This document shows positions 6,831 to 7,450 of a DNA stretch of 7,450 nucleotides, one piece after another (position 1 is the stretch's first letter; every line of letters begins with the position of its first letter). This DNA is from Rhodothermia bacterium (lineage in GTDB: Bacteria; Bacteroidota; Rhodothermia; Rhodothermales; JABDKH01), in contig JAHHLP010000174.1 of the NCBI GenBank assembly GCA_018679295.1, positions 1 through 7,450 on the forward strand, read 5' to 3'. The notes below the pieces were generated by a model. It had not been told where the DNA came from. It saw only the letters and a list, made by a program, of their open reading frames with translations, and did no database searches. The translations under genes and the position numbers were made by a program.

Positions 6831-6908
6831 CGCCGCGGAATGCGACATAACCTTTCGTGATTCGCGCCGTAAGATCATTTCTACTTACTCACGTTCACCA
6901 CCAAGTCG

Positions 6909-7450
6909 ATGCAGCGTTCTGTTCTGGAAAGATTCAGGAGAGCGTTTTCGGCCCGAAGGGAAAGCGTTCTCACTTGGCTGTCTTCTGATCCGGTTGCCCG
7001 CGACAGGTGTCTCGCGGGTCGCATTGAATCGGAGATATGCGTCATCGATGAGCTCACCGAGGCTATCAAGTGCACCGATTCAGGTGAATTCGGTCAATGC
7101 GATCGCTGTGACGGAGAGGTGGAGGTCGAACTGCTCCGGGCCGACTTCACCACGCGAGTATGTCTCTCCTGTCTGGAAGAGGGGGAGCTTCGTACACTCG
7201 AACAGGATCTGGAGTTGGCCGCAAGGGTTCAGCAGCAGCTCTTTCCTCGCTTTGTCCCTGCGCTGGCGGGCGTCGAGTTTGCCGCACACGTGAAGCCCGC
7301 TCGTTTTGTCGGCGGCGATTACTACGACTTCTTCCCGTTTGCGGACAACACACAGGGTGCCGTTGTCGCCGACGTAATGGGTAAAGGATTGGCGGCCAGT
7401 ATGCTCATGTCGAATCTGCAGGCTTCGATTCGCATACTTGGACCCATGTA
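6909..7450 (+). CDS. DksA/TraR-type zinc finger fused to SpoIIE/RsbU-type PP2C phosphatase (3' end outside window)
   Basis: Reading this frame by hand gives 180 residues with no stop before the window ends. Residues 1-60 form a short helical hairpin: a basic helix (LERFRRAFSARRESVL), a turn with SSDPVARD, and a second helix (IESEICVIDELTEAI). Residues 59-90 are a DksA-like four-cysteine finger (GEFGQCDRCDGE ... TTRVCLSCLEEGE) with C64, C67, C85 and C88, spaced C-x2-C-x17-C-x2-C exactly as in DksA. A coiled linker (LRTLEQDLELAARVQQQLFP) leads into the start of a SpoIIE-type PP2C domain with FVGGDYYDFF (metal Asp D137) and VVADVMGKGLAASM (metal Asp D154). Such phosphatases dephosphorylate serine/threonine on anti-anti-sigma factors in partner-switching systems; DksA fingers bind RNA polymerase. 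The first in-frame start after the stop at 6870 is ATG 6909, with no clear ribosome-binding site. The missing C-terminus should hold the remaining PP2C metal sites. The two-membrane-helix gene lies just upstream on the same strand. Confidence 0.88.
   Translation, partial: MQRSVLERFRRAFSARRESVLTWLSSDPVARDRCLAGRIESEICVIDELTEAIKCTDSGEFGQCDRCDGEVEVELLRADFTTRVCLSCLEEGELRTLEQDLELAARVQQQLFPRFVPALAGVEFAAHVKPARFVGGDYYDFFPFADNTQGAVVADVMGKGLAASMLMSNLQASIRILGPM

Noticed and set aside
7080..7353. Minus-strand and alternate-frame ORFs over the right end
   Set aside because: They lie across the DksA-finger/SpoIIE gene, whose translation shows clear conserved motifs, and their own products show no family character.

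Overview
The window is a stretch of ordinary bacterial chromosome (GC high-fifties by eye) with six genes that are complete or nearly so and two that run off the ends. No rRNA, tRNA, CRISPR array, transposase or phage structural gene is visible. A secreted leucine-rich-repeat protein with a Bacteroidota/Rhodothermota-like repeat style, an outer-membrane barrel ending in Phe, a SpoIIE-type phosphatase, and the near absence of Shine-Dalgarno motifs all suggest a Gram-negative, two-membrane organism. It is possibly a Rhodothermota/Bacteroidota-like or related environmental lineage; this placement is inference.

Left part (1-1900, plus strand): the C-terminal part of a TPR-rich protein, probably the tail of a large signalling ATPase or regulator, overlaps by 4 bases (GTGA) a VanX/DdpX-type D-Ala-D-Ala dipeptidase with all zinc and catalytic residues present. 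The dipeptidase ends in a perfect 11-bp tandem duplication that also supplies the stop codon of the converging next gene.

Middle (1897-5765): a minus-strand gene encodes an unusual exported protein: signal peptide, leucine-rich repeats, one Ig-like domain, then an outer-membrane porin-like barrel. A 274-bp divergent intergenic region separates it from a plus-strand aldo/keto reductase (AKR11/IolS-like) with an intact Asp-Tyr-Lys-His tetrad. That gene converges on a minus-strand gene for a membrane-anchored or secreted beta-rich protein of unknown function.

Right part (5881-7450): a minus-strand MazG/PRA-PH-like all-alpha NTP pyrophosphohydrolase is followed, across a divergent spacer, by a plus-strand two-helix membrane protein of 90 residues. 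78 bp downstream, on the same strand, is a gene cut by the window end. Reading it by hand gives a DksA/TraR-type coiled coil and four-cysteine zinc finger fused directly to a SpoIIE/RsbU-type PP2C phosphatase. The finger's C-x2-C-x17-C-x2-C spacing is exactly that of DksA. This is the most interesting object in the window.

The genes do not form one pathway. The plausible functional pairs are the TPR protein with the dipeptidase (translational overlap) and the small membrane protein with the DksA-finger phosphatase (same strand, short gap).
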